Shown piece by piece: positions 34,217 to 42,554 of a stretch of DNA of 64,000 bases. This DNA is from Pseudosporangium ferrugineum. GTDB taxonomy: Bacteria > Actinomycetota > Actinomycetes > Mycobacteriales > Micromonosporaceae. A program made the position numbers and the translations under genes. The notes under the pieces were generated by a model that did not search any database, was not told the origin of the DNA, and saw only the letters and a program-made list of their open reading frames with translations. Numbering within the stretch: position 1 is the stretch's first letter; each line of letters starts with the position of its first letter. The stretch spans positions 62,001-126,000 of the forward strand of contig NZ_PVZG01000018.1 of assembly GCF_003002065.1 (NCBI RefSeq). Reading direction: 5' to 3'.

Positions 34217-35427
34217 CACGGCCCTAAGGACGGTCCTGAGCGGACCTGGCGCAGCGCCGCAACTTCCGTCGTGCCGGCCTCGGAGGACGGGACGACGCCG
34301 TTGCGGTAGCGGTGGATCATCGACGCCGTGCGGTTCACGAAGTTGCCGAGGTTGTTGGCGAGATCCTCGTTCGCCCGGTTGACCAGCCGGGGCGCGGTGT
34401 AGTCCGTGTCCCCGAACCGGGCGACCTCGCACAGCATCCACCAGCGCAGGGCGTCCGTGCCGTACCGGGTGGCGAGGTCGGCGGGATCCTCGGCGTTGCC
34501 CGCGGACTTGCTGATCTTCTCTCCGCCGGCGGTGAGGTACTCGTGCACGAAGATCGTCCCGGGCAGGCTCACCCCGGCCGAGAGCAGCATCGCCGGCCAG
34601 TACACCGCGTGGAACCGGATGATTCCCTTGCCGATGACGTGTACGCGCTCGCTCTCGTCCCACCAGTACGTGAACTGCGGGTCGTCCGTGCCGTACCCCG
34701 GCGCGGTGATGTAGTTCGCCAGGGCGTCGTACCACACGTAGATGACCTGACCGGGGTCGCCGGGCACCGGGATTCCCCACCCGCGCGCCCGGGCGACGCT
34801 GCGGGACACGCTGAAGTCCTCCAGGCCGGCCCGGATGAAGGAGAGCACCTCCCGCTTGCGGGTGGCCGGTTCGATGCGGAGCCGGTCGCTGGAGATCAGC
34901 TCCTCGAGCGCGTCCTGGTATCTGCTCAGCCGGAAGAACCAGTTGCTCTCCTCCACCGGTTCCGGCGCTGTCCCGTGTTCCTCGCAATGCCCGTCCGGCG
35001 TGAGTTCATCGGCGGTGTAGAACCGTTCACAGCCCACGCAGTACAGACCCGAGTACGCCTTCTTGTAGAAGTCTCCACGCGCGGCGCACGCTGCCCAGAG
35101 CTTGTCGACGCCGGGCCGGTGGCGAGGATCGGAACTGGTGTTGATGAAGTCGTCGAACGACAGGTCGAGCGGTTCGCGAAGGCCGGCGAAACGCTCGGCG
35201 ACACGCGCCACGTATTCCTGCGGCGTTATCCCCTCGGCCTCGGCTCCCTGCACATTCTTGAGCGCATTGTCATCGGTGCCGGTCTGGAACCGCACTTCGT
35301 CGCCGCACTGTCGCCGGTGGCGTGCCAGGACGTCGGCTTGCACGAGTTCGAGCGCATGACCCACATGCGGACGCCCGTTGACGTAGGGGATCGCGGTCAT
35401 CACGGTGTATCGGCGAGAAGAGCTCAT
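33919..35427 (-). CDS. Methionyl-tRNA synthetase homologue lacking the anticodon-binding domain
   Basis: The frame encodes 502 residues, but only about the first 395 look like MetRS. The catalytic signatures are intact: HIGH as PHVGHALE, KMSKS as EKISKSAGN, a zinc knuckle (YCVGCERF with CEEHG), WYDALANY and GNFVNRTASM. Beyond about position 34240 the sequence becomes an antisense reading of the convergent hypothetical gene and no longer resembles the helical anticodon-binding domain. Full bacterial MetRS is usually 510 residues or longer. It may be a truncated paralogue or resistance/regulatory copy, or a pseudogene; the intact upstream attenuator argues for continued or recent expression. 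Confidence 0.75.
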   Translation of the reverse strand: MSSSRRYTVMTAIPYVNGRPHVGHALELVQADVLARHRRQCGDEVRFQTGTDDNALKNVQGAEAEGITPQEYVARVAERFAGLREPLDLSFDDFINTSSDPRHRPGVDKLWAACAARGDFYKKAYSGLYCVGCERFYTADELTPDGHCEEHGTAPEPVEESNWFFRLSRYQDALEELISSDRLRIEPATRKREVLSFIRAGLEDFSVSRSVARARGWGIPVPGDPGQVIYVWYDALANYITAPGYGTDDPQFTYWWDESERVHVIGKGIIRFHAVYWPAMLLSAGVSLPGTIFVHEYLTAGGEKISKSAGNAEDPADLATRYGTDALRWWMLCEVARFGDTDYTAPRLVNRANEDLANNLGNFVNRTASMIHRYRNGVVPSSEAGTTEVAALRQVRSGPSLGPCHHSRGVTGEGLRPAVGARNRRSARRCRSGSPPRDAARNRSRRSGGMRATSRVRFLRLFQPHRCRSAPASTRGSPGWARSAATSSPIGVSVSAYSGKAS

Positions 35428-35449
35428 CGCGGAACCTCCAGCTCATGGG

Positions 35450-35493
35450 CCGGGGCTCCGACATGGGAGAAGCCCCGGTGTTCCCGGGGCTTC
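35450..35493 (-). promoter_or_regulatory. Attenuator: terminator and competing hairpins in the MetRS leader
   Basis: On the minus strand, GAAGCCCCGG / GAACA / CCGGGGCTTC (35493-35469) forms a 10-bp terminator-type stem about 40 bases before the synthetase ATG. Its 3' arm can instead pair with AGCCCCGG (35457-35450). Its 5' arm can pair with CGGGGC inside the leader ORF, whose other side (GGCCGAC) can pair with GUCGGCC at leader codons 2-4. Mutually exclusive helices of this kind are the usual layout of ribosome-mediated attenuation. Pairings are by eye. Confidence 0.6.
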
Positions 35494-35505
35494 CTGGGCG
35501 TGGCG

Positions 35506-35571
35506 CTAACGTCCCACGGATGGTCGGCCCCGACCGCAGGGCATCATCATCCGGGCGATAGGCCGACTCAT
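35506..35571 (-). CDS. Met-rich leader peptide of the MetRS gene
   Basis: A 21-codon ORF on the minus strand, ATG at 35571 and TAG at 35506-35508, with three consecutive Met codons (8-10, at 35550-35542). It ends 13 bases before a terminator-type hairpin that precedes a methionyl-tRNA synthetase. A TATGCT -10-like hexamer ends six bases before the ATG, so the transcript may be leaderless, which is common in actinobacteria. Shortage of charged Met-tRNA would stall the ribosome at codons 8-10 and favour read-through. Too short for normal gene calling; the function is inferred. Confidence 0.6.
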   Translation of the reverse strand: MSRPIARMMMPCGRGRPSVGR

Positions 35572-35612
35572 GCGGTGAGCATAGCAATCCGGATAGTTTC
35601 AGGAGGGGACCG

Positions 35613-35963
35613 GTGGCCGATGCCGAGGACGTACGCCGGCTGGCGCTGAGCCTGGCCGACGTGGTGGAGATCGACAGCGACGGGTTCGACTTCCGGGTGG
35701 GTGGCAAGGGATTCGTCTGGTCCTATCCCGAACGCCTGCCCGGCAAGCCGCGGGTGATCCGTACGGACATCGCCGTGCTCTACGTCGGCGACGAGGCGGA
35801 GAAGCAGGCCCTGCTGCTGGGCGAGCCCCGGCTCTTCTTCACCACGCCCGGCTACGACGGCCTGCCGCTGGTCATGGTGCGGCTGGCCGAGGTGACGGTG
35901 GAGCGGCTGGAGGAGCTCGTCACCGACGCGTGGCGGATGCGGGCACCGGAGCCGGCGCCCTGA
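35613..35963 (+). CDS. MmcQ/YjbR-family protein
   Basis: 116 residues from GTG 35613 with AGGAGGGG just upstream. It matches the small YjbR/MmcQ cyanobacterial-CyaY-like fold: DVRRLALSLADVVEIDS, FRVGGKGFVW, EKQALLLGEPRLFFTTPGYDGLPLVMVRL, and the C-terminal LEELVTDAWRMRAP. Biochemical role unknown; the fold is DNA-binding-like. Its last 44 bases overlap the convergent GAF-EAL gene. Confidence 0.82.
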   Translation: MADAEDVRRLALSLADVVEIDSDGFDFRVGGKGFVWSYPERLPGKPRVIRTDIAVLYVGDEAEKQALLLGEPRLFFTTPGYDGLPLVMVRLAEVTVERLEELVTDAWRMRAPEPAP

Positions 35964-37191
35964 CCGGGCCGGGCAGCGGGGCCGCCGTCCGGGCCGGGGC
36001 GGGCGCCGCGGCCACGGGGTAGCTGTCCCGCAGCTCCTCCGGCGCGGTCGCGCGCCCGAAGTGCCAGCCCTGGCCGAGGTCGACGCCCGATCCCGCCAGC
36101 GCGGCGGCGTCGGCGGCGGTCTCCACGCCCTCGGCCACCACGACCGCGCCGACCCCGCGGGCGAGGTCCACCAGCGCCCGGGTGACCACGGTCAGCACCG
36201 GGTCGCCGGCCAGGCCGGTGACGATGCCCCGGTCGAGCTTGATGACGTCCGGCGCGGTGATGACGATGTGGCGCAGCGACGAGTATCCGGCGCCGACGTC
36301 GTCGATCGCCAGCCGCAGCCCGCGGGCGCGCAGCGGGGCCAGGGCGGCCTTCAGCAGGTCGTAGTCCTCGACGACCTCGTGCTCGGAGAGCTCCAGCACC
36401 ACCCGGTCCAGCGGCAGCCGCCCGAGCAGGGCGGCGCACTCCGGGGTGAGGAACGTCGCGGGCGACACGTTCATCGCCACGTACCCGGGGACCCGGTCGA
36501 GGTGGTCCGCGGCCCGGCGGAGCGCGAGCAGCTCGAGGCGGTGGCCCTCGCCGATCAGGTGCGCGTCGGCGAAGCAGCGGTCCGGCGGCAGGTTCCAGGC
36601 CGCGGGGAAGCGGCTCAGCGCCTCGGCGCCGACCCGGCGGCCGGTGGTCAGGTCGACGAGGGGCTGGAGCAGGACGGCCGGGCCGCCCTCGTCGATCACC
36701 GGCAGGATGCGGCCGGCGATCTCGGCGTCGCGGGCGCGCCGCCGCACGTCCGGCTCGATGATCATGGCCGCGGCGTGCGACAGCACCTCCATCAGCGCCT
36801 GGTCGCGCCGGGTGAGCTGCTTGTCGGCGGTGAACCCGGCGGCGCAGAAGGTGCCGTACACCGTGCCGTCGCTGAGCACGACCGGCACGGAGACGAAGCT
36901 GCGTACCCGCGGCATCCGGGCCGCGGGCAGCCGCATCGCCACGGGGAAGTCCCGGACGTCCGGCATGACCGGCGGCAGTGCGCCGTCCATGACCGCTTGG
37001 CAGAACGAGGTCTGCTGCGGCTGCGTCATGCCGTCGCGGAAGATCATCGGCAGCGCCGATTCGACCACTTCCAGGTGCTGGGTGTCGCCGTCCATCCGGG
37101 TCATGAACGCGAGGCTGAGGCCCAGCGCCCGGCGCGCGGTGCGCAGCAGGTCGGCGACCTGCTCGGCGGCCTCGGTCCGGTTCTTGCCCAC
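35920..37191 (-). CDS. GAF-EAL cyclic-di-GMP phosphodiesterase
   Basis: 423 residues from ATG 37191. The N-terminal GAF sensor (about 1-160) includes FCQAVMDGALPPVMPDVR and VSVPVVLSDGTVYGTFCAAG. The EAL domain (about 165-390) keeps the catalytic set: GAEALSR (the EAL Glu), MNVSP, LELSEHE, IDDVGAGYSSL (loop 6 DD), IKLDRGIV (Lys), VAEGVET and GQGWHFGR. Active hydrolysis of c-di-GMP is therefore expected. A Pro/Ala tail closes the protein. It is cytoplasmic and may tune c-di-GMP, which controls development in actinomycetes. Confidence 0.9.
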   Translation of the reverse strand: MGKNRTEAAEQVADLLRTARRALGLSLAFMTRMDGDTQHLEVVESALPMIFRDGMTQPQQTSFCQAVMDGALPPVMPDVRDFPVAMRLPAARMPRVRSFVSVPVVLSDGTVYGTFCAAGFTADKQLTRRDQALMEVLSHAAAMIIEPDVRRRARDAEIAGRILPVIDEGGPAVLLQPLVDLTTGRRVGAEALSRFPAAWNLPPDRCFADAHLIGEGHRLELLALRRAADHLDRVPGYVAMNVSPATFLTPECAALLGRLPLDRVVLELSEHEVVEDYDLLKAALAPLRARGLRLAIDDVGAGYSSLRHIVITAPDVIKLDRGIVTGLAGDPVLTVVTRALVDLARGVGAVVVAEGVETAADAAALAGSGVDLGQGWHFGRATAPEELRDSYPVAAAPAPARTAAPLPGPVRAPAPVPASATRR

Positions 37192-37401
37192 GAGCTCTCC
37201 TCAGCGGCTGCCGGCCCGCGGCGGGGATGCCGCGGGCGAGCCGTGACCATCTGATCGGCCCGCGGCTCGGGGACCTGAGTGCGGCACCCGGGCGGCGGGC
37301 CGCGCCGGCCCGGCTGCCGCGCCTCGGCGTTGCGGGAAAGCGCAACCTCTGCGTCGCCGCCCGGACAATGGCGGGTATGGGCTGGACACCGGTGGCCGTC
37401 C

Positions 37402-37416
37402 CCTGAATCATTCAGG
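37402..37416. promoter_or_regulatory. Perfect inverted repeat CCTGAA-N3-TTCAGG before the AfsR-like gene
   Basis: A 15-bp perfect dyad, three bases before the GTG start, in an otherwise featureless 228-base intergenic region. Its position over the translation start region fits an operator or autoregulatory site. Confidence 0.4.
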
Positions 37417-37419
37417 CGC

Positions 37420-40254
37420 GTGAATCCGGAAGCGGTTCTGACGGTCGACGTGCTCGGTCCGGTCCGGGCGGCCCGCGACGGCACCGACGTCGACCTGGGG
37501 CGGGCCGGGCAGCGGGCGGTGCTCGGGCTGCTGGCGCTCGCCGGCGGCCGGCCGCTGACCCGGGCCGAGCTGGTGGACGCGCTGTGGGGCGACGCGCCGC
37601 CGCCGACCGCTGCCAACGTGCTGCAGACCTCGGTGAAGAACCTGCGGCACCGGCTCGAACCGGACCGCCTGCCCCGCTCGCCCAGCACCGTGCTGCCCAG
37701 CGTCGGCGACGGCTACGCGCTCAGCGTGCCCGCCGAGCGGGTCGATCTGATGCGCTTCCGGGCGCTGGTCGCCGAGGCCACCGACCTGCACCAGGCCGGC
37801 GATCACCGCGGCGCGGCCCGCACCCTCGGCGCGGCGCTCGGGCTGTGGCGCGGCGTCCCGCTGGCCGACGTCGCGGCGCTGGCCGGCCACCCGAAGATCG
37901 TCGCCGTGGTCGAGGAGCGGCGGGCCGCGCTCGCCGGGTACGGCCAGGCGCTGATCGCCTCCGGCGCGGCGGCGGAGGCGCTGGCCCCGCTGGAGGCGGC
38001 GGTCGCCGAGCAGCCGCTGGACGAGGCGGCGCACGCGCGGCTGATCCTGGGCTATCACGCGGCGGGACGGCGCGGGCAGGCCTTCACCGCGTACCGGGAG
38101 GTGCGCCGGCGGCTCGCCGACGAGCTGGGCGTGGATCCCGGCCCGGAGCTCACCGCCGCGTTCGCGACCGTGCTCGGCGGCGACACCGTGGAGCCCGTAC
38201 GGACCGGTGGCCGGCACCCGGAGCCCGCCGCGCATCCGGTCCCGGCCCAGCTGCCCGCCGGGAGCGGTGCCTTCACGGGCCGCAGCCAGCAGCTGCGCCG
38301 GCTGGCCGAGCTCGCGGGCGGGCCGCCGTCGGCCGGCATGCCGCTCGTCGTGCTCTCCGGCACCGCCGGTGTCGGCAAGACGACACTGGCCGTCCACTTC
38401 GGTCAGCAGGTCCGGCACCGCTTCCCCGACGGGCAGCTCTACGTGAATCTGCGCGGCTTCGACCCGGGCGGCACGGTGATGGACCCGGCCGACGCCGTCC
38501 GTGGCTTCCTCGACGCCTTCGGGATTCCGCCGGAGCGGCTTCCGGCCGGGCTCGACGCGCTGACCGCGCTGTTCCGCAGCGTGCTCGCCGACCGCCGGGT
38601 GCTGGTGGTGCTCGACAACGCCCGCGACGCCGAGCAGGTCCGGCCGCTGCTGCCCGGCTCGGCCGGCTGCCTGGTGCTGGTGACCAGCCGCAGCCGGCTG
38701 ACCAGCCTGGTGGCCACCGACGACGCCCAGCCGGTCACGCTGGACGTGCCCTCGCTCGCCGACGCGCGGGCGCTGCTCGCCCGGCGGCTGGGCCGGGCGC
38801 GGACGGCGGCGGCGCCCGAGGCCGTGGACGAGCTGATCGGGCTCTGCTCGCGGCTGCCGCTGGCGCTGGCCGTGATGGCGGCCCGGGCGGCCACCCAGCC
38901 GGACTTCCCGCTCACCGCGCTGGCCCGGCAGCTGCGGGAGGAGAGCGGCAGCCTGGACGCGCTCGCCGACGACGACCCGGCGACCGACGTACGCGCGGTC
39001 TTCTCCTGGTCGTACCGGGTGCTGGGGCCGGAGGCGGCCCGGCTGTTCCGGCTGTCCGGGCTGGCGCCGGGGCCGGAGCTCACCGCCGAGGCGGCGGCCA
39101 GCCTGGCCGGGGTGAGCCTCGCGCGGGCCCGCGTACTGCTGCGCACCCTGGTCGGGGCCCACCTGATGACCGAGTCGCTGTCCGGCCGCTACGGCTGCCA
39201 CGACCTGCTGCGCTGGTACGCCACCGAGCTCACCCACGCGGTCGACCCCCCGGAGGAGCGCCGCGCCGCCCAGCACCGGCTGCTGGACCACTGGGTACGC
39301 ACGGCCCACGCCGCGGACCGGCTGCTCAACCCGCACCGGGAGCGGGCGCCGACGGTGGACGTCAACGCCGAGGTGACCGTCACCCGGCTGGCCGACCGGG
39401 ACGCGGCGATGGCGTGGCTGGCCGGGGAGCGCCCGATGCTGCTCGCCGCCGTCGACCTCGCGGAGGCCGAGGACTTCGCCGGCCACACCTGGCGGCTGGC
39501 CTGGGCGCTGATGACGTACCTGCACCGCAGCGGGCACTGGGACGCCCTGGTCGCCACGCAGCGGGCCGGGCTGCGCGCGGCGGAGCGGCTGGGCGACCGG
39601 TGGGTACGCGCCACCGCGCACCGGGGGCTCGCCCGCGCGTACATCCAGGTGCGCCGCCCCGGCGCGGTCGGGCACCTGGGGCAGGCGCTGCGGCTGTACC
39701 GGGAGGTCCAGGATTCCGACGGTCAGGCGCGTACCCATCTGAATCTGGCCTGGATCTGTCAGGGGTTCGGCCGGGAGCGGGCGGCGCTCGGCCACGCCGA
39801 GCAGGCGGTGTTCCTGTTCCGGGCGGCCGGGCAGCCGGTCGGGGAGGCGGACGCGCGCAACGCGGTCGGCTGGTTCCACGCCCATCTCGGCAACCCCGGC
39901 CTGGCGCTGGAGTGGTGCCGGCAGGCGCTGCCGCTGCATCAGCGGATCGGCGACGAGGACGGCGAGGCGCACACCTGGGACAGCCTCGGCTACATCCACA
40001 ATCTTCTCGGTGATCGGGACGAGGCGATCGCCTGTTACCGCCAGGCGGTGCGCATCCGCCGGGTCCTCGGCGACCGCGTCTACGAGGCGAGCGCGCTGCA
40101 CCGGATCGGGGATCTCGAATCCGCCCGGGGCGACGTCGCCGGTGCTCATGACGCATGGCGCGAGGCGCTGGACTGCCTGGCCCCGCTGCGGCATCCGGAG
40201 GCGGACGAGATCCGGGCCAAACTCGCGGCCCCGCCGGGCGACGCGGCGGGGTAG
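37420..40254 (+). CDS. AfsR/SARP-type transcriptional regulator (BTAD, NB-ARC, TPR)
   Basis: 944 residues from GTG 37420. The N-terminal OmpR-like DNA-binding domain (LTVDVLGPVRAARDG, LTRAELVDALWG) is followed by the BTAD domain (VDLMRFRALVAEATDL to AYREVRRRLADELGVDPG). An NB-ARC ATPase (about 280-560) has Walker A SGTAGVGKTTL, Walker B VLVVLDNARD and GLCSRLPLAL. C-terminal TPRs (about 690-930) include GDRDEAIACYRQAVRIRRVLGD. Proteins of this layout activate secondary-metabolite clusters. It lies at the left edge of the RiPP/NRPS region and is a good candidate for its pathway regulator. Confidence 0.92.
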   Translation: MNPEAVLTVDVLGPVRAARDGTDVDLGRAGQRAVLGLLALAGGRPLTRAELVDALWGDAPPPTAANVLQTSVKNLRHRLEPDRLPRSPSTVLPSVGDGYALSVPAERVDLMRFRALVAEATDLHQAGDHRGAARTLGAALGLWRGVPLADVAALAGHPKIVAVVEERRAALAGYGQALIASGAAAEALAPLEAAVAEQPLDEAAHARLILGYHAAGRRGQAFTAYREVRRRLADELGVDPGPELTAAFATVLGGDTVEPVRTGGRHPEPAAHPVPAQLPAGSGAFTGRSQQLRRLAELAGGPPSAGMPLVVLSGTAGVGKTTLAVHFGQQVRHRFPDGQLYVNLRGFDPGGTVMDPADAVRGFLDAFGIPPERLPAGLDALTALFRSVLADRRVLVVLDNARDAEQVRPLLPGSAGCLVLVTSRSRLTSLVATDDAQPVTLDVPSLADARALLARRLGRARTAAAPEAVDELIGLCSRLPLALAVMAARAATQPDFPLTALARQLREESGSLDALADDDPATDVRAVFSWSYRVLGPEAARLFRLSGLAPGPELTAEAAASLAGVSLARARVLLRTLVGAHLMTESLSGRYGCHDLLRWYATELTHAVDPPEERRAAQHRLLDHWVRTAHAADRLLNPHRERAPTVDVNAEVTVTRLADRDAAMAWLAGERPMLLAAVDLAEAEDFAGHTWRLAWALMTYLHRSGHWDALVATQRAGLRAAERLGDRWVRATAHRGLARAYIQVRRPGAVGHLGQALRLYREVQDSDGQARTHLNLAWICQGFGRERAALGHAEQAVFLFRAAGQPVGEADARNAVGWFHAHLGNPGLALEWCRQALPLHQRIGDEDGEAHTWDSLGYIHNLLGDRDEAIACYRQAVRIRRVLGDRVYEASALHRIGDLESARGDVAGAHDAWREALDCLAPLRHPEADEIRAKLAAPPGDAAG

Positions 40255-40275
40255 GAAGACCGACAGTAGCGAGCC

Positions 40276-40305
40276 TTGACACCCGGTCTCGGCAGTGACG
40301 AGCAT
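40276..40305 (+). promoter_or_regulatory. Candidate promoter of the peptide/radical-SAM operon
   Basis: A consensus TTGACA (40276-40281) lies 59 bases before the start of the 106-aa peptide. At 18 bases downstream the -10 position reads GAGCAT, a weak match. The position, just after the AfsR-like gene, makes this a plausible start of a separate transcript. Confidence 0.4.
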
Positions 40306-40334
40306 GAGTGTCGACTTGCGGGGGAGGAGCCATC

Positions 40335-40655
40335 ATGACCGCAGAAGAGCCGCGCACCGCCGACGCGGAAAGCCTTGCCGAGAAGATCCGCGCGTTCGCG
40401 CCCCAGCTCACCAGCGGCGAACGCCGCCTGCTCAGCAGCGCGCTCGCCGCCGCCGCGCTGTTCGGGGTGCCGGTTGCCGCCGATCTCACTGTCCACAGTG
40501 GCCGATCGGCCGAGGCCGGCGTGTCGGTCGCGGCGCCCGGGCCGGATGCGGAGTGGGGCGACATCCGCGGCCAGTTCGCCGACGACTTCACCCCCGGCGA
40601 GACCTGGAACCCGCCGGTCGTGGAGAGCATCAAGCCGCCCGGCGAGGAGCACTGA
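40335..40655 (+). CDS. Candidate RiPP precursor peptide
   Basis: 106 residues from ATG 40335 with a strong GGGGAGGAG upstream; the stop is two bases before the radical SAM start. The first ~40 residues are a charged, helical leader-like part (AESLAEKIRAFAPQLTSGE). A small-residue hydrophobic stretch (LLSSALAAAALFGVPVAADL) follows, and then an acidic, Pro-rich C-terminus with Trp74, Trp91 and a PP-VV-KPP pattern (TWNPPVVESIKPPGEEH) that could be the modified core. No known precursor family or Gly-Gly site is evident. The assignment rests on size, coupling and the partner enzyme. Confidence 0.5.
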   Translation: MTAEEPRTADAESLAEKIRAFAPQLTSGERRLLSSALAAAALFGVPVAADLTVHSGRSAEAGVSVAAPGPDAEWGDIRGQFADDFTPGETWNPPVVESIKPPGEEH

Positions 40656-40657
40656 GC

Positions 40658-42550
40658 ATGGCCGTCCCACCGGGCCCGGGCGCCGCCGCGCCGCAGCGGC
40701 ACGCGTCCTGGCCGGTGGTGCTGGTCTCGATGCCGTTCATGGCCGTGTACCGGCCGTCGATCCAGATCGGGTTGCTCAAGGCGATCGCCGAGCGGCACGG
40801 CTTCCCGGCCGCCACCCTGCATGCCAACCTCGACCTGGCCGCGCTGATCGGGCCGGACTACTACACCCGGTTCTCGGAGCCGCGGGGCCGGATGCTCGGC
40901 GACTGGCTCTTCTCGGTCGCGGCCTTCGGCGACGCGGCCCCCGACCCGGACGGCGCCTTCGTCGACCGGTTCGCCGCGGAACTGGCCTATGTGGACGACA
41001 ATCCGGAGCGGCTGCGCAAGCGGCTCCTGCACACGCGCGAGCAGGTGATCCCCGACTACCTGGACGCGCTCGCCGACGAGCCGCACTGGGAGCACGCCCG
41101 GGTCGCCGCCTTCAGCTCGACCTACTACCAGAACGCCGCCTCGTTCGCGCTCGCCCGGCGGCTCAAGCAGCGCTTCCCGCACCTGGTCACGGTGTTCGGC
41201 GGGGCCAACTTCGACGACGAGATGGGGCTGGAGCTGGTCCGCTCGGTCGACTGCGTGGACCTGGCGGTGATCGGCGAGGGCGACACCGCCTTCCCGCGCC
41301 TGCTCGCCGCGCTCGCCGCCGGCACCGACCCGGCGGAGGTGCCCGGGGTGGCGCGCCGCGACGGCGGCACCGTGCGCGCGACACCCCCGGACCCGCCCCG
41401 GCCGAGCCTGGACGACCTGCCGATCCCCGACTACTCGGAGTACTTCGCCCGCGCCGAGCGGCTCGGCATCCTGCCGCCCGCGGGCCGGCGCAACGTGTGG
41501 ATCCCGTTCGAGTCGGCCCGGGGCTGCTGGTGGGGCGAGAAGCACCACTGCACGTTCTGCGGGCTCAACGGCACCAGCATGCGGTTCCGCGCCAAGTCGC
41601 CGCAGCGGGTGCTGGACGAGCTCGGCGAGCAGGCCCGGCGGCACCGCAGCTTCCGGTTCGAGGCCGTGGACAACATCATCGACCCGGCGTACCTCACCTC
41701 GCTGCTGCCGGTCCTCGTCGAGCGAGAGACCGGCTACGAGTTCTTCTACGAGGTGAAGGCCAACCTCACCCGGCGGCAGCTGAAGCTGTTCGCGCTGGCC
41801 GGGCTGACCCGCGTGCAACCCGGGATCGAGTCGCTCAGCACGCACGTGCTCAAGCTGATGCGCAAGGGGATCACCGCCGCGCAGAACGTCAACACGCTGC
41901 GCTGGGCCGCGTATTACGGCATCGACGTGTCGTGGAACATCCTGTGGGGCTTCCCCGGCGAGACCGCCGACGACTACGCCGCGCAGGCCCGGCTGCTGCC
42001 GCACCTGCGCCACCTCAAGCCGCCGGACGCCGCCGGGCGGGTGTGGCTCGAACGCTTCAGCCCGTTGTTCACCGAGCGCGAGGCCTTCCCGTTGCGCTCC
42101 CGGGTGCCCGAGCTGAGCTACCGGTACGTGTACCCCGAGGCGGTCGACCTGGATCGGGTGGCGTACATGTTCGAGTACGACCCGGTCGAGGCGCTGCCGC
42201 CGGCGACGTACGCGGAGCTGGCAACCGCGGTCGGCGACTGGCGGGCCGGCTGGGACGGGGGCGCACGGCCCGCGCTCACGTACTGGTCCGCGCCCGGCCT
42301 GCTGCAGATCTACGACGAGCGGATCGCCGGGCAGGAGGGCACCTACGCGTTCGGCGGCGCGGCGGCGGAGGTGTACCTGGCCTGCAGCGACCGCCCGGCG
42401 ACCGCGGCCGGCGTGCACCGGCGGCTCGGCGGCCGGCTGCCGGTGCCCGCGGTGCGCGAGGCGTTCGGCGAGTTCGCCCGCCGGGGCCTGATGTTCCTGG
42501 ACGGCGAGCGGGCGCTGTCGCTGGCGCTGCCCGCCGTCCGCGGCCGGTGA
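40658..42550 (+). CDS. B12-binding radical SAM enzyme of the RiPP C-methyltransferase type
   Basis: 630 residues from ATG 40658. An N-terminal cobalamin-binding Rossmann region (about 15-240; VVLVSMPFMAVYRPSIQIG, VFGGANFDDEMG, DLAVIGEGD) is followed by a radical SAM barrel. The cluster motif is the unusual C-x7-C-x2-C in RGCWWGEKHHCTFCGLNG (about residues 289-300), characteristic of RiPP-maturation radical SAM proteins, rather than CxxxCxxC. SAM and barrel landmarks include EAVDNII, VQPGIESLS and NILWGFPGE. The ~120-residue C-terminus may bind the peptide. Likely reaction: methylation of an unactivated carbon in a peptide, probably the one encoded upstream. Confidence 0.82.
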   Translation: MAVPPGPGAAAPQRHASWPVVLVSMPFMAVYRPSIQIGLLKAIAERHGFPAATLHANLDLAALIGPDYYTRFSEPRGRMLGDWLFSVAAFGDAAPDPDGAFVDRFAAELAYVDDNPERLRKRLLHTREQVIPDYLDALADEPHWEHARVAAFSSTYYQNAASFALARRLKQRFPHLVTVFGGANFDDEMGLELVRSVDCVDLAVIGEGDTAFPRLLAALAAGTDPAEVPGVARRDGGTVRATPPDPPRPSLDDLPIPDYSEYFARAERLGILPPAGRRNVWIPFESARGCWWGEKHHCTFCGLNGTSMRFRAKSPQRVLDELGEQARRHRSFRFEAVDNIIDPAYLTSLLPVLVERETGYEFFYEVKANLTRRQLKLFALAGLTRVQPGIESLSTHVLKLMRKGITAAQNVNTLRWAAYYGIDVSWNILWGFPGETADDYAAQARLLPHLRHLKPPDAAGRVWLERFSPLFTEREAFPLRSRVPELSYRYVYPEAVDLDRVAYMFEYDPVEALPPATYAELATAVGDWRAGWDGGARPALTYWSAPGLLQIYDERIAGQEGTYAFGGAAAEVYLACSDRPATAAGVHRRLGGRLPVPAVREAFGEFARRGLMFLDGERALSLALPAVRGR

Positions 42551-42554
42551 CGGC

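Noticed and set aside
33919..34240. Last ~107 residues of the MetRS frame as a real domain
   Set aside because: They are antisense to a convergent gene with normal coding character and do not resemble a MetRS anticodon-binding domain.
35428..35612. T-box riboswitch upstream of the MetRS gene
   Set aside because: No T-box core or stem I AG bulge is visible, and the Met-codon ORF with competing hairpins explains the region better.
37408..40305. 965-codon minus-strand ORF opposite the AfsR-like gene
   Set aside because: The plus strand encodes complete BTAD, NB-ARC and TPR domains; the minus product is featureless.
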